Shown here: in pieces, positions 24,729 through 36,094 of the stretch | Position numbering within the stretch: position 1 is the first letter of the stretch | Layout: each line of letters opens with the position of its first letter | Origin: Allacma fusca | Lineage: Eukaryota; Arthropoda; Collembola; Symphypleona; Sminthuridae | Length of the DNA: 64,000 nt | Direction: 5' to 3' | Assembly (NCBI GenBank): GCA_947179485.1 | Contig: OX359245.1 | Coordinates: 61,057,067 to 61,121,066 of the forward strand | Translations under genes and position numbers: made by a program | Notes under the pieces: model-generated | Told to the model about the DNA's origin: nothing | Seen by the model: the letters and a program-made list of their open reading frames with translations, nothing else | Database searches by the model: none

Positions 24729-26197
24729 CTTCAGGCAATGATTCGGTCTTCCTGGATGCACATCAAGTTTGTTCAAACTCATGTAGCTGGCTACTAATTG
24801 TAAGCAGGTGAAAAAATTGAAAACTTGGCCTATTCTTCACATTTTCGAGGGAACAATTCGAAATATATCAGAAAAATTGTTTTACAAGAGTGGACCAATA
24901 CTTTTATAGCTACTCCCACAAATGTTTACAAAAGTTGAATCCGACGTGGTTGTCAACTCTATATATTATTGTTTATTGTAAATTATGTATGTATGTACTC
25001 ACACTGTATGTTCGTTTGCCGAATATCAAGTACAATGATTTAGTTCACAAGCGACCATGCACATATATTTATGCGGTTATTAAATGCGTAAAGGTATAAC
25101 AGTATGCACTGTATTCTTATCTAGAGTGCTGCCAAGTACCTTGTATCACACTGGCTTAGTCAGACAACAATAATTGAATTAACTAATTTAATATGACGGA
25201 ATTAAATTATTTCGATGTGATGCCAAATAAAAATTGTATTGGCTTATCGAATATTTAACAGTTACTACAGACAGATTGGTGGTAAAAATAAGCAATATTA
25301 AGTAAAGGAATAAGGAGCACATATTTATGGTCATATATGTACATATATATATAGTTGGGAAGAGTAACCCGAGTGTCTGGGAAAGATGTTGCAACTTTGA
25401 TGCTGCAAATAAACACTACTAAAAACGTTGAGATCAAAGTTCACAATTTTAATTTTCCCAGGATGTCAGGAACTCCCATACCTATACAGTTTATCATACA
25501 TTAGGGGGAACTAAATTTCTGTCCTCCATGATGGCGGCACATTTTTTTGTTCGTTACAGTTACAAGTCTGATTTACAAGTCCTCTTTAGATAAATTGCAA
25601 TTTCAAGGAATACGTTTTCCTATGCTTTAAATTAAATAGGTGGAACAATAATTAGTATATTTTGTTAAAACCATTCATGATAAGATCAACGAACGATTGA
25701 AGACAAGTACAAAAACAGGTATGAAGTTTCGTTTGAGGAATCTATGATGTTAGATGGGATATGCATATGTAGGATTTTCCTCAATCATCTGATATAACGT
25801 TAAGAAAAATTTTGTTATAAATATGACACAAGTATTATTAATGTATTTGTAAGAGTATTGTAGTTTAAGTAAACAAACTTTTATTCAAACGTGATTTTCT
25901 GTTTTATTCCATGTTGTACCACTAGTTTCCTGATTATTTTGCTTCACTTGTTTTTGTAGGATAGTAAAATGTTAATAATTCCCACTTAAATATTTATCTT
26001 TATAGTTGTTTCTTCACTACCCGTATACCACATCATAATTATAAGAATAATTAAACAAGTTACCCTTATATAATATAAAGCAATTAAATTTCTAAGATGA
26101 TGGCACAATTTATTCTATTAAATTTTGAAGTTTTCCCTACAATTTCTTTACCCTAAAAGTTTCTATTTGCTTGAATTTTTCTCTGAGATTCTGACAA
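24729..26197. other. Non-coding spacer of the repeat unit, copy 2
   Basis: Aligns with 6,561-8,036. No gene seen, and frames here are not conserved between the two copies. Confidence 0.5.
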
Positions 26198-26290
26198 ATT
26201 ATTCTGTGTCAGAGCCCCTTGCTTGGTCTAGGAACCATTCTAGAGAATTTTTGGAACAATTCTTTGGCCACAGAATTTCCTTTACAATTT
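26198..26290. repeat. Unit-marker block, copy 2
   Basis: Contains GTGTCAGAGCCCCTTG and TTCTAGAGAATTTTTGGAAC; equivalent to the block at 8,037. Confidence 0.6.
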
Positions 26291-27180
26291 CCTTGACTTG
26301 TCAAACCTACTTCTCCGAACTTCACTTCTGCCCTTAAATTTTTTTTTCTGGTTGTGAGACCTCCGGCAATAAATAGCGTTTCTATAGGATGTAAATAATT
26401 TAACACATAATTACCCACAATATGCATTTTTGCCCTCATATATGCAAGTTGTAATAGTATGTACCGGAGAATTGAAAAAACGTTTGCAGCATTTACTAAC
26501 AAGACATGCAAAAGGCTTTAGATTCTGCAGTAGCCCGTCATCAAAGTCACTCCTCGAATGAGAAACAATCGAATCTGCTATGCTCCTGCAAGCAGGAACC
26601 TTGACTCTGTATTGAATAAAAATTGCGAATGTGACGACGTTTTTTTTAAAATTTTATTAAAAAATCTGATAAAAAATAATGTCATACAATTCCAAGCTTC
26701 CTTCGCTTTTTAAGCTCGGATACAACAGACAATTATGATTTCACCAGAAAACCCAATAATCTGAATATTCCAAATTACCTACAACAAATGTATTACATTG
26801 TGTCGGATTAAGTAATTAATAGCCATTTTAGTTTAACACACCTATATCAGATAAGCAATGATTCGGCAAAGTTATCATCTACAAACGAAATAATGATATG
26901 CAGCAAATATTAAAAGAACGGATGTTTATGAAGCTTCTGATTTCCATCCACTACAACAATTATCTGTTACACGAAGCCTTCAAATTAATCGAAGCTCTTT
27001 GCATGTCATTTTTATACTTTCTCTCCATACATAAAAATATTATCAATTTCCAGTTGGTGATATTTTGTTTTTTTTAACTTCATTGCACGCAGTTCAGTCA
27101 TGGACGATTTTGATTCGATTTTTCTTGGGTGGTATTTTTTCATGGAGAGAATATAATTTTGAGTTGTTGTTCTAAAGTTA
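26291..27180. other. Spacer between unit marker and IR2
   Basis: No gene. Segments align with the IR3 unit: about 26,400-26,515 with 34,385-34,485, and about 26,600-26,700 with 35,160-35,260. Confidence 0.45.
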
Positions 27181-27492
27181 TGTTTACATCCGAGGACATT
27201 AATTTGATTAAACTTTAATTGCGTGTTACATGTTACATTAAAGTTCAGAGCACTCTAAGAAGTATTTACAAAACAAGTTAATATTGTTGAAGTTCGTTGA
27301 ACACGACTACTTGTTTCTAATTAGTTTTCACATCAAATGTTCCGCCGGTTCCATCCATATTATTATAGATTTAATGGATTCAGAAATAGATCATAGATAA
27401 TCTGACTTAGAATTTCCAACAGCAGCTAATCAAAAAATTGTACACTTCATACTATTATTTCTATATGTTTTAAAACGAACAGCAACATCAAC
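27181..27492 (+). promoter_or_regulatory. Upstream region and 5' leader of IR2
   Basis: Aligns with the regions before IR1, IR3 and IR4. The shared motif here reads TTGAAGTTCGTTGAACA near 27,288, about 201 bp before the ATG; the TTCAG of the others is changed to TGAAG. Confidence 0.5.
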
Positions 27493-29466
27493 ATGTTCTT
27501 GGATTTTGTGCAGCTGGTGTATTGGCAAGCTGCGTTTTACAACTGTGAGCAGATCATATACGCATCTAGCCTGACGATACCAAATCTAGACCAGGCAATC
27601 TACCCTTATGTTTTGTTCAATGACAAAATTAAAAGGAAATTTAGGACTACGGAAGTATTTTCAACACTGGAGATACAGCGGCCTAAGAACTGTAAAGCAC
27701 TGTTATTCTTTCACAGTGTGCCATTCTGGCACAGCAAAGGAAAATCGTGCGAATACATGCTCAAAACAAAATTCTTTATTTTACCTACCATGAGATGCAC
27801 TTCCTATTTCACCATCGTGGTCAGCAATAAGCGAGCTGATGACTGTATTCAAAGCATCCTTGGGATATCTGAAAAATACACACGATACTTTGATTTCAGC
27901 TGGTTAAATTACATGGTTTTGAAGCCCTTCACAGCGCAAAAAACATTAACAGTGAAAGCGTACATTTACCGATGGTTCATTCAATGCTTCAGTTGTATAA
28001 GTATTCGCAAAACAAAAATGTACCTTGACTTAACGCATTTCAAGGAAAACCCAATGAAGTTTCGACACTACACTGAGATCACTTTTAGGAACGTTCTGCG
28101 ACATGTGACATACATAGATTATGCAAACTATGGGAATGAAGAAATCGAAATGAAAATGAATGCTGAGGCTAGAGCCACACAAAGTAGAGGTAAAGCGGTT
28201 TTTACACAACAGGGCATCAGGTTTGCCAAGCAAGTCATATTCGGATTGTCATATCAAATATTTTCGAATTCTACCTTTCCAAGCGAAATAGAAAGCAAGT
28301 CATCGGGAAATTTTAAATGGTACGAATTTGCCAAGGAAGGAGAATTAGTTAAATATCTAGGGTCTCTCCCATTACGGATCGATTCATTCAAGTTTGTGTC
28401 TTGCTATGGATTAAATAATACGTTGACGTACCACATCTACATTCAACCATTTCAGAATTCACTTTGGTATTTCATTTTGGGCTTCATTGTATTGACTGGT
28501 CTAGTACTTCAGTTCGACTCACACTCAGGATCTCTGAATCGGTACGAGGTTTTTATGCTACCCGTCAGGTCACTACTGGAGATGGTTGACTTAACAGAGC
28601 CCTCAATTCCACAAGCTACGAAGTTAAAATTCATTATGAGTTCGTGGCTTCTTGCAACAGTAGTTCTGAGCAATGCTTACAAAGGTGTCATCACATCTGA
28701 CCTAACAGCAGAGAAACCTATGCAAGGTTTGAAAACTTTCGCGGAACTAAAGGATGTAGACATAATGCCTGCATTTACAAAAGAAATTGGGAAAAATGCA
28801 GGGAAAATGCTGAGGTATTATGGCAAAAAACCAAATCAAAATGGAAGAGTTCATATTGGGTTAACAATGCCAATACTTGCAGTCACGACAATAGGCTATA
28901 ACATTCACTGGGCAGTTAATACACTTGACTACTTCCGTGGACCGTATCATTTGAAATATAGGCAACGGGTTAGTGATTTGATAGACCGTTTAATGGTCCC
29001 AGCGAACATTGATGAAGTACCTATGGGAGAAGAACTGTCAAAATGTCAAAAACTGGCGTACATTAATTACGAAAGCAAGATCCTGAATTTCCAGGTACCG
29101 AAGAGCCGACGGCGGACATTACGTTCGAAGCCATTCATTGTGAGCGAGGATGCTGTTTTTAAAAATCCGTATGGTTGGGGATTTCCAAAATGTAATGGTA
29201 ATTACTTGCTGGAATTTTTGAGAAATGTGTTGGAGTCTGGAATTTTGGTGTGGATTGAAAATCGATTTAATAGTTTGGAAGAAAACAAATATGATGTGAA
29301 ATATTTGATTGAGCAACGGCGCGGTGCGGACGATTTGGAGTTTGGCTCGAACTTTGTTCAAACGCTGTTCGCCATATTTGGATTTCTTATTGCAGTATGT
29401 ATAACGTGCTTCATAATTGAATCCATAAGTATATATGCAAATGCTTTCTACTTTCTCAAACGCTAG
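27493..29466 (+). CDS. Divergent ionotropic receptor IR2 (intronless)
   Basis: 657 residues, the same length and layout as IR1: a long extracellular lobe, M1 near 323-341 (NSLWYFILGFIVLTGLV), a pore loop, and M3 ending SNAYKGVITSDLTAEKP. An S2 lobe follows, with M4 near 621-648. Shared landmarks include WQAAFYNCEQII at the start, LAYINYESKILNFQVPKS and NVLESGI..WIENRFNSLEE. The frame is intact. Residues about 400-470 are almost identical to IR3, while other parts differ, which hints at gene conversion. It lies 11.2 kb after IR1 on the same strand with its own upstream region, so it is probably transcribed separately. The expected role is a chemosensory channel subunit; the ligand is unknown. 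Confidence 0.85.
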   Translation: MFLDFVQLVYWQAAFYNCEQIIYASSLTIPNLDQAIYPYVLFNDKIKRKFRTTEVFSTLEIQRPKNCKALLFFHSVPFWHSKGKSCEYMLKTKFFILPTMRCTSYFTIVVSNKRADDCIQSILGISEKYTRYFDFSWLNYMVLKPFTAQKTLTVKAYIYRWFIQCFSCISIRKTKMYLDLTHFKENPMKFRHYTEITFRNVLRHVTYIDYANYGNEEIEMKMNAEARATQSRGKAVFTQQGIRFAKQVIFGLSYQIFSNSTFPSEIESKSSGNFKWYEFAKEGELVKYLGSLPLRIDSFKFVSCYGLNNTLTYHIYIQPFQNSLWYFILGFIVLTGLVLQFDSHSGSLNRYEVFMLPVRSLLEMVDLTEPSIPQATKLKFIMSSWLLATVVLSNAYKGVITSDLTAEKPMQGLKTFAELKDVDIMPAFTKEIGKNAGKMLRYYGKKPNQNGRVHIGLTMPILAVTTIGYNIHWAVNTLDYFRGPYHLKYRQRVSDLIDRLMVPANIDEVPMGEELSKCQKLAYINYESKILNFQVPKSRRRTLRSKPFIVSEDAVFKNPYGWGFPKCNGNYLLEFLRNVLESGILVWIENRFNSLEENKYDVKYLIEQRRGADDLEFGSNFVQTLFAIFGFLIAVCITCFIIESISIYANAFYFLKR

Positions 29467-30486
29467 ATCATTGAATCATTGATACTAATTAATTGATTTT
29501 TATCTATTAAGATCAATTGAGTGTTCTAAATGGTTTGTCCAATGTACATATTAAGTAATGATTTAGATTCGTAAAACCGTACTACTTTAACTTTACATGC
29601 GGAAACTTATAGTTGAACTTCCAGAAGATAATTATGAAATGTTTTAACACTATACGTTACTTTTGACCCTGAACCCCCTTTAAACGCTCCTCAACAAGGG
29701 TTCACGAGCTACAGTGTCGTTTACGAATTTTGAATGTATATTACCCTTGGTGCAGATGTAAAGAAAAATCTTGTTGAGTGTTTACGTGATTGTTCAAATA
29801 CAGGTATAATTAACATCGCAGTAATTTGTACATATTCGGTTTCACGCTGGTACAAAGGCACAAATGAAACATGTAATATATTTGTAATCTTCACTTTTAA
29901 ATATACTACGCATATTGTTACATCCAGGGCTACGCAAATTGTATTAAATAAATATTGAACGATGGATTACAGATTACGTTGGTTTGAAATGATTTTGCAA
30001 ATTACATTGCATAATTTTGGAATGTGAATTCGTGGTTGATTTAAAAATATGGGTGCAGTAATTACGGATTACTTTTCAAATATTTTAGTAGCGGGATCAC
30101 GCATATGGATTTAAAGTTTAAATAATTAACAGCAGGGTTACGCTGAATAATTCATAAACATTTAACATGAAGATACCACAATCTCAAAGTTTAGTGTATG
30201 AAATATTTTACAATGTGTATGACTTCGCAAGTGGCGGTTTCTAAATAGCATAAAGGGTTGTGTGACTTCTTGAGTTATGTAACCATGATTTCATAATCAT
30301 CCGGACTGTATTTCCAAAATGCATTACTGCATTAAAAAATTGAAGCCCTTCAACTATTTGGAGGTTTTAGCATAACCTCGGAAATTATAAAGGATTGGAA
30401 TAACCGTTTCATCCTAATTTCAGTAATCCCTGTTTAGGACGAGGCTTCGTTGCATCTACACATTTCACAAGCAATGTATGGTCAGA
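29467..30486. other. Downstream flank of IR2
   Basis: No gene. About 29,926 begins CAGGGCTACGCAAATTG, a hAT-like left end also present in altered form at about 38,406 after IR3. From about 29,980 to 30,440 the sequence aligns with the flanks of IR1 and IR3. Confidence 0.5.
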
Positions 30487-31799
30487 AAAGGTGTCCAATT
30501 CCAAATGACTCAGCCTATCCTATATCCTTCCTATATTTGAAATTAAATCTACATATGTATATGCATACATTTTAACGACCGAATAGATTATCCTATCCTA
30601 CATTCTTCATATATGGGGAGAACTAAGACTAAATATAAGCCTACATTTCATTAACAAAGCAGCTCAACGTTTTCTACACCCTTCCTACACATAATATATC
30701 GTTGGTGAAGAGGCAAAATGATCTAGGTACATAATTGATTGGAATCAAAATGATCTACATAACTTTTTCCCTAACGTCAAAATGAACTAGGTACAAGCCT
30801 TTTTAAAAGCAAACTGACCTACATACAGTTTTACTTCGAAGCAAAATGATCTAAGTGCTGTCCAAAATTTCTTTGTGAGAAAAAGCTTCTCCAAGGAGGA
30901 CACATAGCTTATAAGTGCTGTAATAATTATTACTAATTATTATTATTGTTATTTATTATAAGGGGCCAGTGAATAAATATTTAATTAAATTTCATTATAA
31001 TTAAATAACATAATTTAATCACAAATCCGTATCACATTACTTTTTGTAAAAACTAAAATTTTCCGTTTTACTGCTTCCTAGTATTTATTTAGTTTTTTAT
31101 AATACCATTTAAACGAAGAATGTAGCTAACTTTTTTAGGAATAAAAAGGATTTTAAATTCCTCGCATTTTCATATACTGACATTATAATGTGCTTATACA
31201 TATTGTTCTTATTATAATTTTCATCTAGATCATTTTGCTTTCAAGAGAAGCTACATCTGGATCATTTTGCTTTTAAAATTCAATGCAAGTAGTTCATTTT
31301 GCCTTTAGTGAAACTGCATGTAGATCAATTTGATTCTAATCGATCATGCACCTAGATCAGTTTGCCTTTTCACCGACGATATGCTTTTCATTATTGACGG
31401 TATACTTAAGTGTATTCTATGGGTCTCGAAGTTTGAATACTGTTCAGTTCAAGCGCAAAATTTTACCCAAGCTGTCGAGTTTATACAGAGTTTACAGTGT
31501 CCCGAATATTACAACTTTAAATTTCGGCGAGGTTTCAGTGCATTTTAAGGCGAGATTCCATCTTGATAAATAAAACATACAATTTTCAAGTACCAGGCGT
31601 AGATTAATTTTCATTTTACCCGTTCTATACACCTTTAATTTAAAATGACATACTTCAGTAGCCGGTAACTCTACTATGGCTGAGCCTACTTAGAATGTAT
31701 TCTTGCACCATATTTTGCCTACAAGCCTTTTTAATAAAACCCTGGCACCCTATAAATAGCCTAAAAATAGGCCTATATGTAGGATAGGCGGACACCTTT
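30487..31799. mobile_element. Transposon with AAAGGTGTCC ends (CTATCCTACAT-word family)
   Basis: Inverted ends AAAGGTGTCC and GGACACCTTT, each followed by repeated CCTATCCTA-like words. The flanking sequence in the IR3 unit (about 38,760) shows the site without it. A clean target duplication was not found, so borders may be off by a few bases. It contains the nested element at 30,699-31,379. Confidence 0.65.
30699..31379. mobile_element. Nested element (GCAAAATGATCTA-word family), TA-flanked
   Basis: Ends TCGTTGGTGAAGAGGCAAAA and TTTGCCTTTTCACCGACGA are flanked by TA on each side. Six or more GCAAAATGATCTA-like words lie near both ends in opposite orientation. A TA duplication would fit Tc1/mariner, but the ends are not a family I recognise. 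A related sequence is near 62,570-62,770. No protein-coding remnant was recognised. Confidence 0.65.
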
Positions 31800-32728
31800 A
31801 ATGTACATAGTACTGAATAAAACTTTTCACTCACATGTGGTTCGAAATCTACTCGTGCTTTTAACTATTTATTTTAAAATAAGTTAAGAAATTCCATGGC
31901 TGTAGTGTACTTATTTAACGTGTGGCAGAATAAACATGAGTGGAATTCTGTCACTTTCGTCCCGTCAAGTTTGCTCGGGTCCCCACCGTGTAACAGCCTA
32001 ATATTTTATTACCCTAGCCACATAATATTAAAAACAACAAATTCTAAGATGTGGGTACAGTTTATTGTGCTAAATTTTGAATTTTCCCTGAAATTTCATT
32101 GTCTCATAAATTTCCATTTACTTCACTCTTTCTCTCAGATTCTTGCTCCCGACATACTGTTAGGTATGTGCGGTAATTACATAGTGTAAGTAATTGCAAC
32201 AACGAGTAAGAGAATAAGTTGTGACTATTCACAACCACAGGTTAAGCTGGCTCTAATTTTAAATTTAACGATTAAAGTAATTAAGTACGTTTTTATACAA
32301 ATGTAAAGATGATGCACTTTACCACGGCTAAGACCAACAAGTGCCCATGACCGATTACATTTAATGTAACGTAATTGCTACACTTAGTATCAAAATCGGT
32401 TCCAGTAGCCACTTGTTAAAGCTAAGATTCTTCCAGACTCTTTATTGTATAACTGAGAGTCATTGCTATATTATCAATTTTTAAGTTGTTAAATCTTCTG
32501 TTTCGATTTTATTTTTAATTTCCTTTGAAATAAAATGCAATTAGTCGTCCGATTAAAACAAAACGGTAGTCAAGGTTTTATTCACCTTCATCCCTTTTAG
32601 CGCGATCATTAATTACTTGCAACGAACAGTTTTACTTCCTTTCATTAGATAAAGTCAAATGTAAGTAATCAATGAGTCTTAATGGGAAGGTCCATAAGCT
32701 ACTCTTTCAATACCTTTCACGCTTTGCC
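31800..32728. other. Unit junction and start of the IR3 repeat unit
   Basis: No gene. About 31,800-31,850 aligns with 38,765-38,820 (end of a unit), and about 32,010-32,155 aligns with 7,880-8,020 (spacer of the next unit). About 32,165-32,700 has no counterpart in the other units and may be an unrecognised insertion. Confidence 0.4.
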
Positions 32729-32795
32729 AGCACGTGGGATAATCAGAGCCCCAGCTTGGTCCAGGAAACTTTCTTGAGAATTTTTGTAACAATTC
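32729..32795. repeat. Unit-marker block, copy 3 (interrupted)
   Basis: CAGCACGTGGGATAATCAGAG and following bases match the block at 8,037. It is interrupted by the hAT at 32,804 and resumes at about 33,974. Confidence 0.55.
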
Positions 32796-32803
32796 ATTCG
32801 GTA

Positions 32804-33965
32804 CAGACCTGGATAACGTTATGGTATAACGTTATTGAATAACGTTATTAACGGAAAAATTACAATAACGGTTTTTGAAATCCAACCGAAAACCGAAAAA
32901 AAATATTTACGATAAACGAAAACAAACAATAAATGTGTTTTAGTAATAACCGAAACCGAAACTGAAACTGAAAAAATACGGTTATTTTAGGTTTTTTCTC
33001 AACTGTAAAGGCAACCAGTTCTCCAACTTTCAACTGTCGATTGAACTCAACGTGAACGTACGTCGGTTGAATACGTGGCTAACTGTATACGTATTTTATA
33101 TGAGTATATATGTAGCTACATATCGGTACGTTGATTACTTACCTAGTACACATAAATTGCTTATTGTTGGATTCGTTCAATTTAAGTTTATTTCGACTTG
33201 TGTATTGTTAGTTTTATGCAAACATACATCTGCTTTTGATAACTGTTTTTCAATGTCAGCATATTTCGATTTCTGCTAATAGTGCTAATTGTTAGTTCCA
33301 CTTTATTAACAAGTTGTCTACCTGCCTGAAGCTAATGTTTCTAATGACAAGGAAGACCCGTTTGAAATATTTCTGAGGAATAAAGACACAAACAGAATCT
33401 GCATATAAGGCTTCTGTTTCCAGTAGAACAGCATTGTTGGAAAGTTTAGCATTATATGAGAAAACTCCGCGTGAAAAAAAAAGGCGTAAAGTGTGATCTA
33501 CAGATATTCGAGCAGTGGGCTTGTATTGCTCCGACTTCATTGAGATATATGTATAGCTAAAGTAATTATTTGGGTTCCCTGGACTCAAGTGAGTGTTGAA
33601 CGCCTGTTTTCTGCCTTAGCATTTGTTCTATCTGAAAGACGAATCAGTATTAAGGACGAGGTACTGAACGCCGTTTTGTTCCCTCGAACCAACGAATTTT
33701 GAATGGTACATATTACGAAGTTCCGCGGTTTTGAATTGTTTGAGTAATTCTTCTGTTATTAGTTTAATCAAATAAATTTAAAAATAGATCAATAAAATTT
33801 TCTGAATACCCTTATTAACCGTTTAACCGAATTCATTTTGCTTGAAAACCGTTATAACCGATAACAGTATTTTAAAATAACGAAAACAAAAACCAAAACG
33901 GAAAAAAGTTGACACTAACGTATAACGAACTAACGGAAACCTTATTTTTCGGTTATCCAGGTCTG
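32804..33965. mobile_element. hAT element (AACGTTAT/AACCGAAA-word family) with transposase remnant
   Basis: Starts CAGACCTGGATAACG and ends TTATCCAGGTCTG. Flanks ATTCGGTA (32,796-32,803) and ATTCGACA (33,966-33,973) match at six of eight bases. Words such as AACCGAAAAC and AACGTTATT repeat near both ends. A hAT dimerisation-domain remnant lies inside at 33,574-33,702, which independently confirms the superfamily. Confidence 0.85.
33574..33702 (+). pseudogene. hAT transposase, C-terminal dimerisation domain remnant
   Basis: The frame reads VPWTQVSVERLFSALAFVLS, then ERRISIKDEVLNAVLF and a TGA. This is the conserved end of hAT transposases (V....VERLFS followed by RR..L.....L..L). The upstream part has stops in every frame, so only the end survives. 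It is evidence that this word-repeat element class is mobilised by hAT transposases. Confidence 0.8.
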
Positions 33966-34485
33966 ATTCGACACCGAATTTCCTTATGTATGAGTTACAT
34001 AGTGACTTATTTGTTATGTACTGATTGTGTGTTATATTGAGTTTTTCGAACACAAATTTAATTTGTCACCTAATTAAAAATCCTAAATTCAAACTGGCTT
34101 ACCCATCGAATCCACGAAATACTTTAAAATTGTAATAATTTTTCAGCAATAAACTTCAGGGTCCCACTTAACATATAGGGTTTCTTCAATTCATTTCCTT
34201 CGTTAATCGAACTTGAATATTAAATAAACATTGCTTTTTGGATATTGAAAATAAAAATGACTCTAATTTCTAAAACATTGAAACACAATCTTACAACCTC
34301 ATGCAAAGAAGTTAATAACCAATCACTTCGGTAATACTATAAGCGTTTTTCAATAAAGTAAATATTTTAACGCACCTCTAATTCCCACAACATGGATTTT
34401 GCCCTTATACATGCAATTCGTAATAGTATGTATCCTAGAATCACAAAAACGTTTGTAGCATTTACTAACACAACATGCAAAAGGC

Positions 34486-34955
34486 AGGGGTCGGTTTTTT
34501 GTGAGATGGGAACATTCTTCCCAGGGAAAAAATGTTTTTGGCAGGTAGAATCTCAAAGGGAAGGACGAATTTTTTTAGAACAGGGATTTTTAAATTTCTT
34601 GACCTTTTTTTGTCAGGGATTTTTAATTTTCTTGACCTTTTTTTGTCAGGGATTTTTAATTTTCTTGACCTTTTTTTGTCAGGGATTTTTAATTTTCTTG
34701 ACCTTTTTTTTGTCAGGGATTTTTAAATTCATTGACGTGTTCCAGGGAACTGCGTTAAGCACAGATTGGTTGACATTATTTGACAGTTATTTAACGTCTT
34801 GTTGGAAAATTATTTTTGCCAACAAGGGCTTTTGAAGATCGTTGATCTTTTTTTCAGCAGGAATTTTTGAAATCGTTAAAGCCTCTGGGGACATACGATT
34901 CAGCAGGGAAATTCAAATATGAGCTTCCAGGAGATTTACAAAAATCCGACCCATG
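34486..34955. mobile_element. hAT-like element (CAGGGATTTTTAA-word family)
   Basis: Starts AGGGGTCGGTTTTTTGT and ends ACAAAAATCCGACCCATG. Flanking 8-mers CAAAAGGC (34,478-34,485) and CCAAAGGC (34,956-34,963) match at seven positions. The empty site is seen near 26,508. The interior contains a 33-bp tandem repeat (34,581-34,740). The 147-residue frame across it is repeat-derived. Confidence 0.78.
34581..34740. repeat. 33-bp minisatellite, five units
   Basis: Units beginning CAGGGATTTTT start at 34,581, 34,614, 34,647, 34,680 and 34,714. Each contains TTCTTGACCTTTTTTTGT; the fourth is 34 bp because of one extra T. Inside the element at 34,486-34,955. Confidence 0.92.
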
Positions 34956-34963
34956 CCAAAGGC

Positions 34964-35790
34964 TAATGTGATTGAACAGTAGCCGGTTATTAAGATCACA
35001 CCTCAAATCAGAAACATTCGACACTGCTGTTGACATGCTCTTTCAAATCGAGACGTTAACGCGGTATTCAGGGGTGAATTTAAGGGGTGGCCCAACCCTT
35101 AAAATAATTTAGGGCCATAATAAAAAGGGCTCTCAGCTTGCACGTGGTCAAGACCCATCCATTTCGAGGCTTGAACTGCATTGAATGAGAAATGCGAACA
35201 TGACGATGTGTTTGACTGTTTATTAAAAAGCCGACAATAAATAATACCATACATTCCTTTTAAGTTGCTTTCGTTTAAGCTCCAATGCAACATATAATTA
35301 TGGTTTCACTAGAAACCCCAATACTATGAATATTCCAACCAGATAGACATTTTAATTTAAACAATCCCTAGATTAGATATGCAATGACTGGACAAAATTA
35401 TTCTCTACAAGTGAGGCATTAATATAAGCAGATAATTAAAGAACGAATGTTCAGGAAGCTGCTGATTTCTATCCGCTGCAAAAATTTTCCGTTACACGCA
35501 ACCCGAAAATTAATTGAAACTCTTCACTTCTTCTTCTATTATTCATTATTTGCATAGATAAAAATATTTCCGTTTTGCATTTGAATGTTTAACGTCCTTA
35601 TTGTCTATTGTTTGAAGATTTTGTCAATACGTAATTTGCTTAACTTCATAGCACATATTTCAACCGATGTACGATTTTCACTAGATTCTCGTGGATCATT
35701 CATGTATATTAGACCTTCGAGAGAATATAATTAAAAAAATGAGTTGTGTAGTTCAAATCGTCAACTTCTTGTGTTTGAAGTCATACACGT
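34964..35790. other. Spacer upstream of IR3
   Basis: No gene. About 35,160-35,330 aligns with 26,600-26,790 in the IR2 unit. Confidence 0.45.
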
Positions 35791-36094
35791 GTAAATGCAA
35801 GAAAATTATTAAATTAAACTGTAATTGCGAGTTATATAAATGTTCATAGTTTTAATGAAATGGTCACACACCACGCAATATAATTCAGGTTCATGGAACA
35901 TAACTCTTTGCTGCTACTTCATTTTCAGCTCAAATGTTCCTCCGCTCATCGGCTTCATCAATAATTGTTCAATGGTTCCAGCTGTAGGTAAATGTTATAA
36001 ATTCTGATTTATAATGTTTAACAAGAGCTAACAAAAAATGATTGCGATTTCATACTCTTATCGATGTTTGGTTTAACACAGAAGTTTCAACAGC
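35791..36094 (+). promoter_or_regulatory. Upstream region and 5' leader of IR3
   Basis: Contains AATTCAGGTTCATGGAACA near 35,883, about 206 bp before the ATG. It corresponds to the conserved motif before IR1, IR2 and IR4. Confidence 0.5.

Noticed and set aside
34392-34835. 147-residue plus-strand ORF
   Set aside because: Mostly the translated 33-bp minisatellite inside a transposon.
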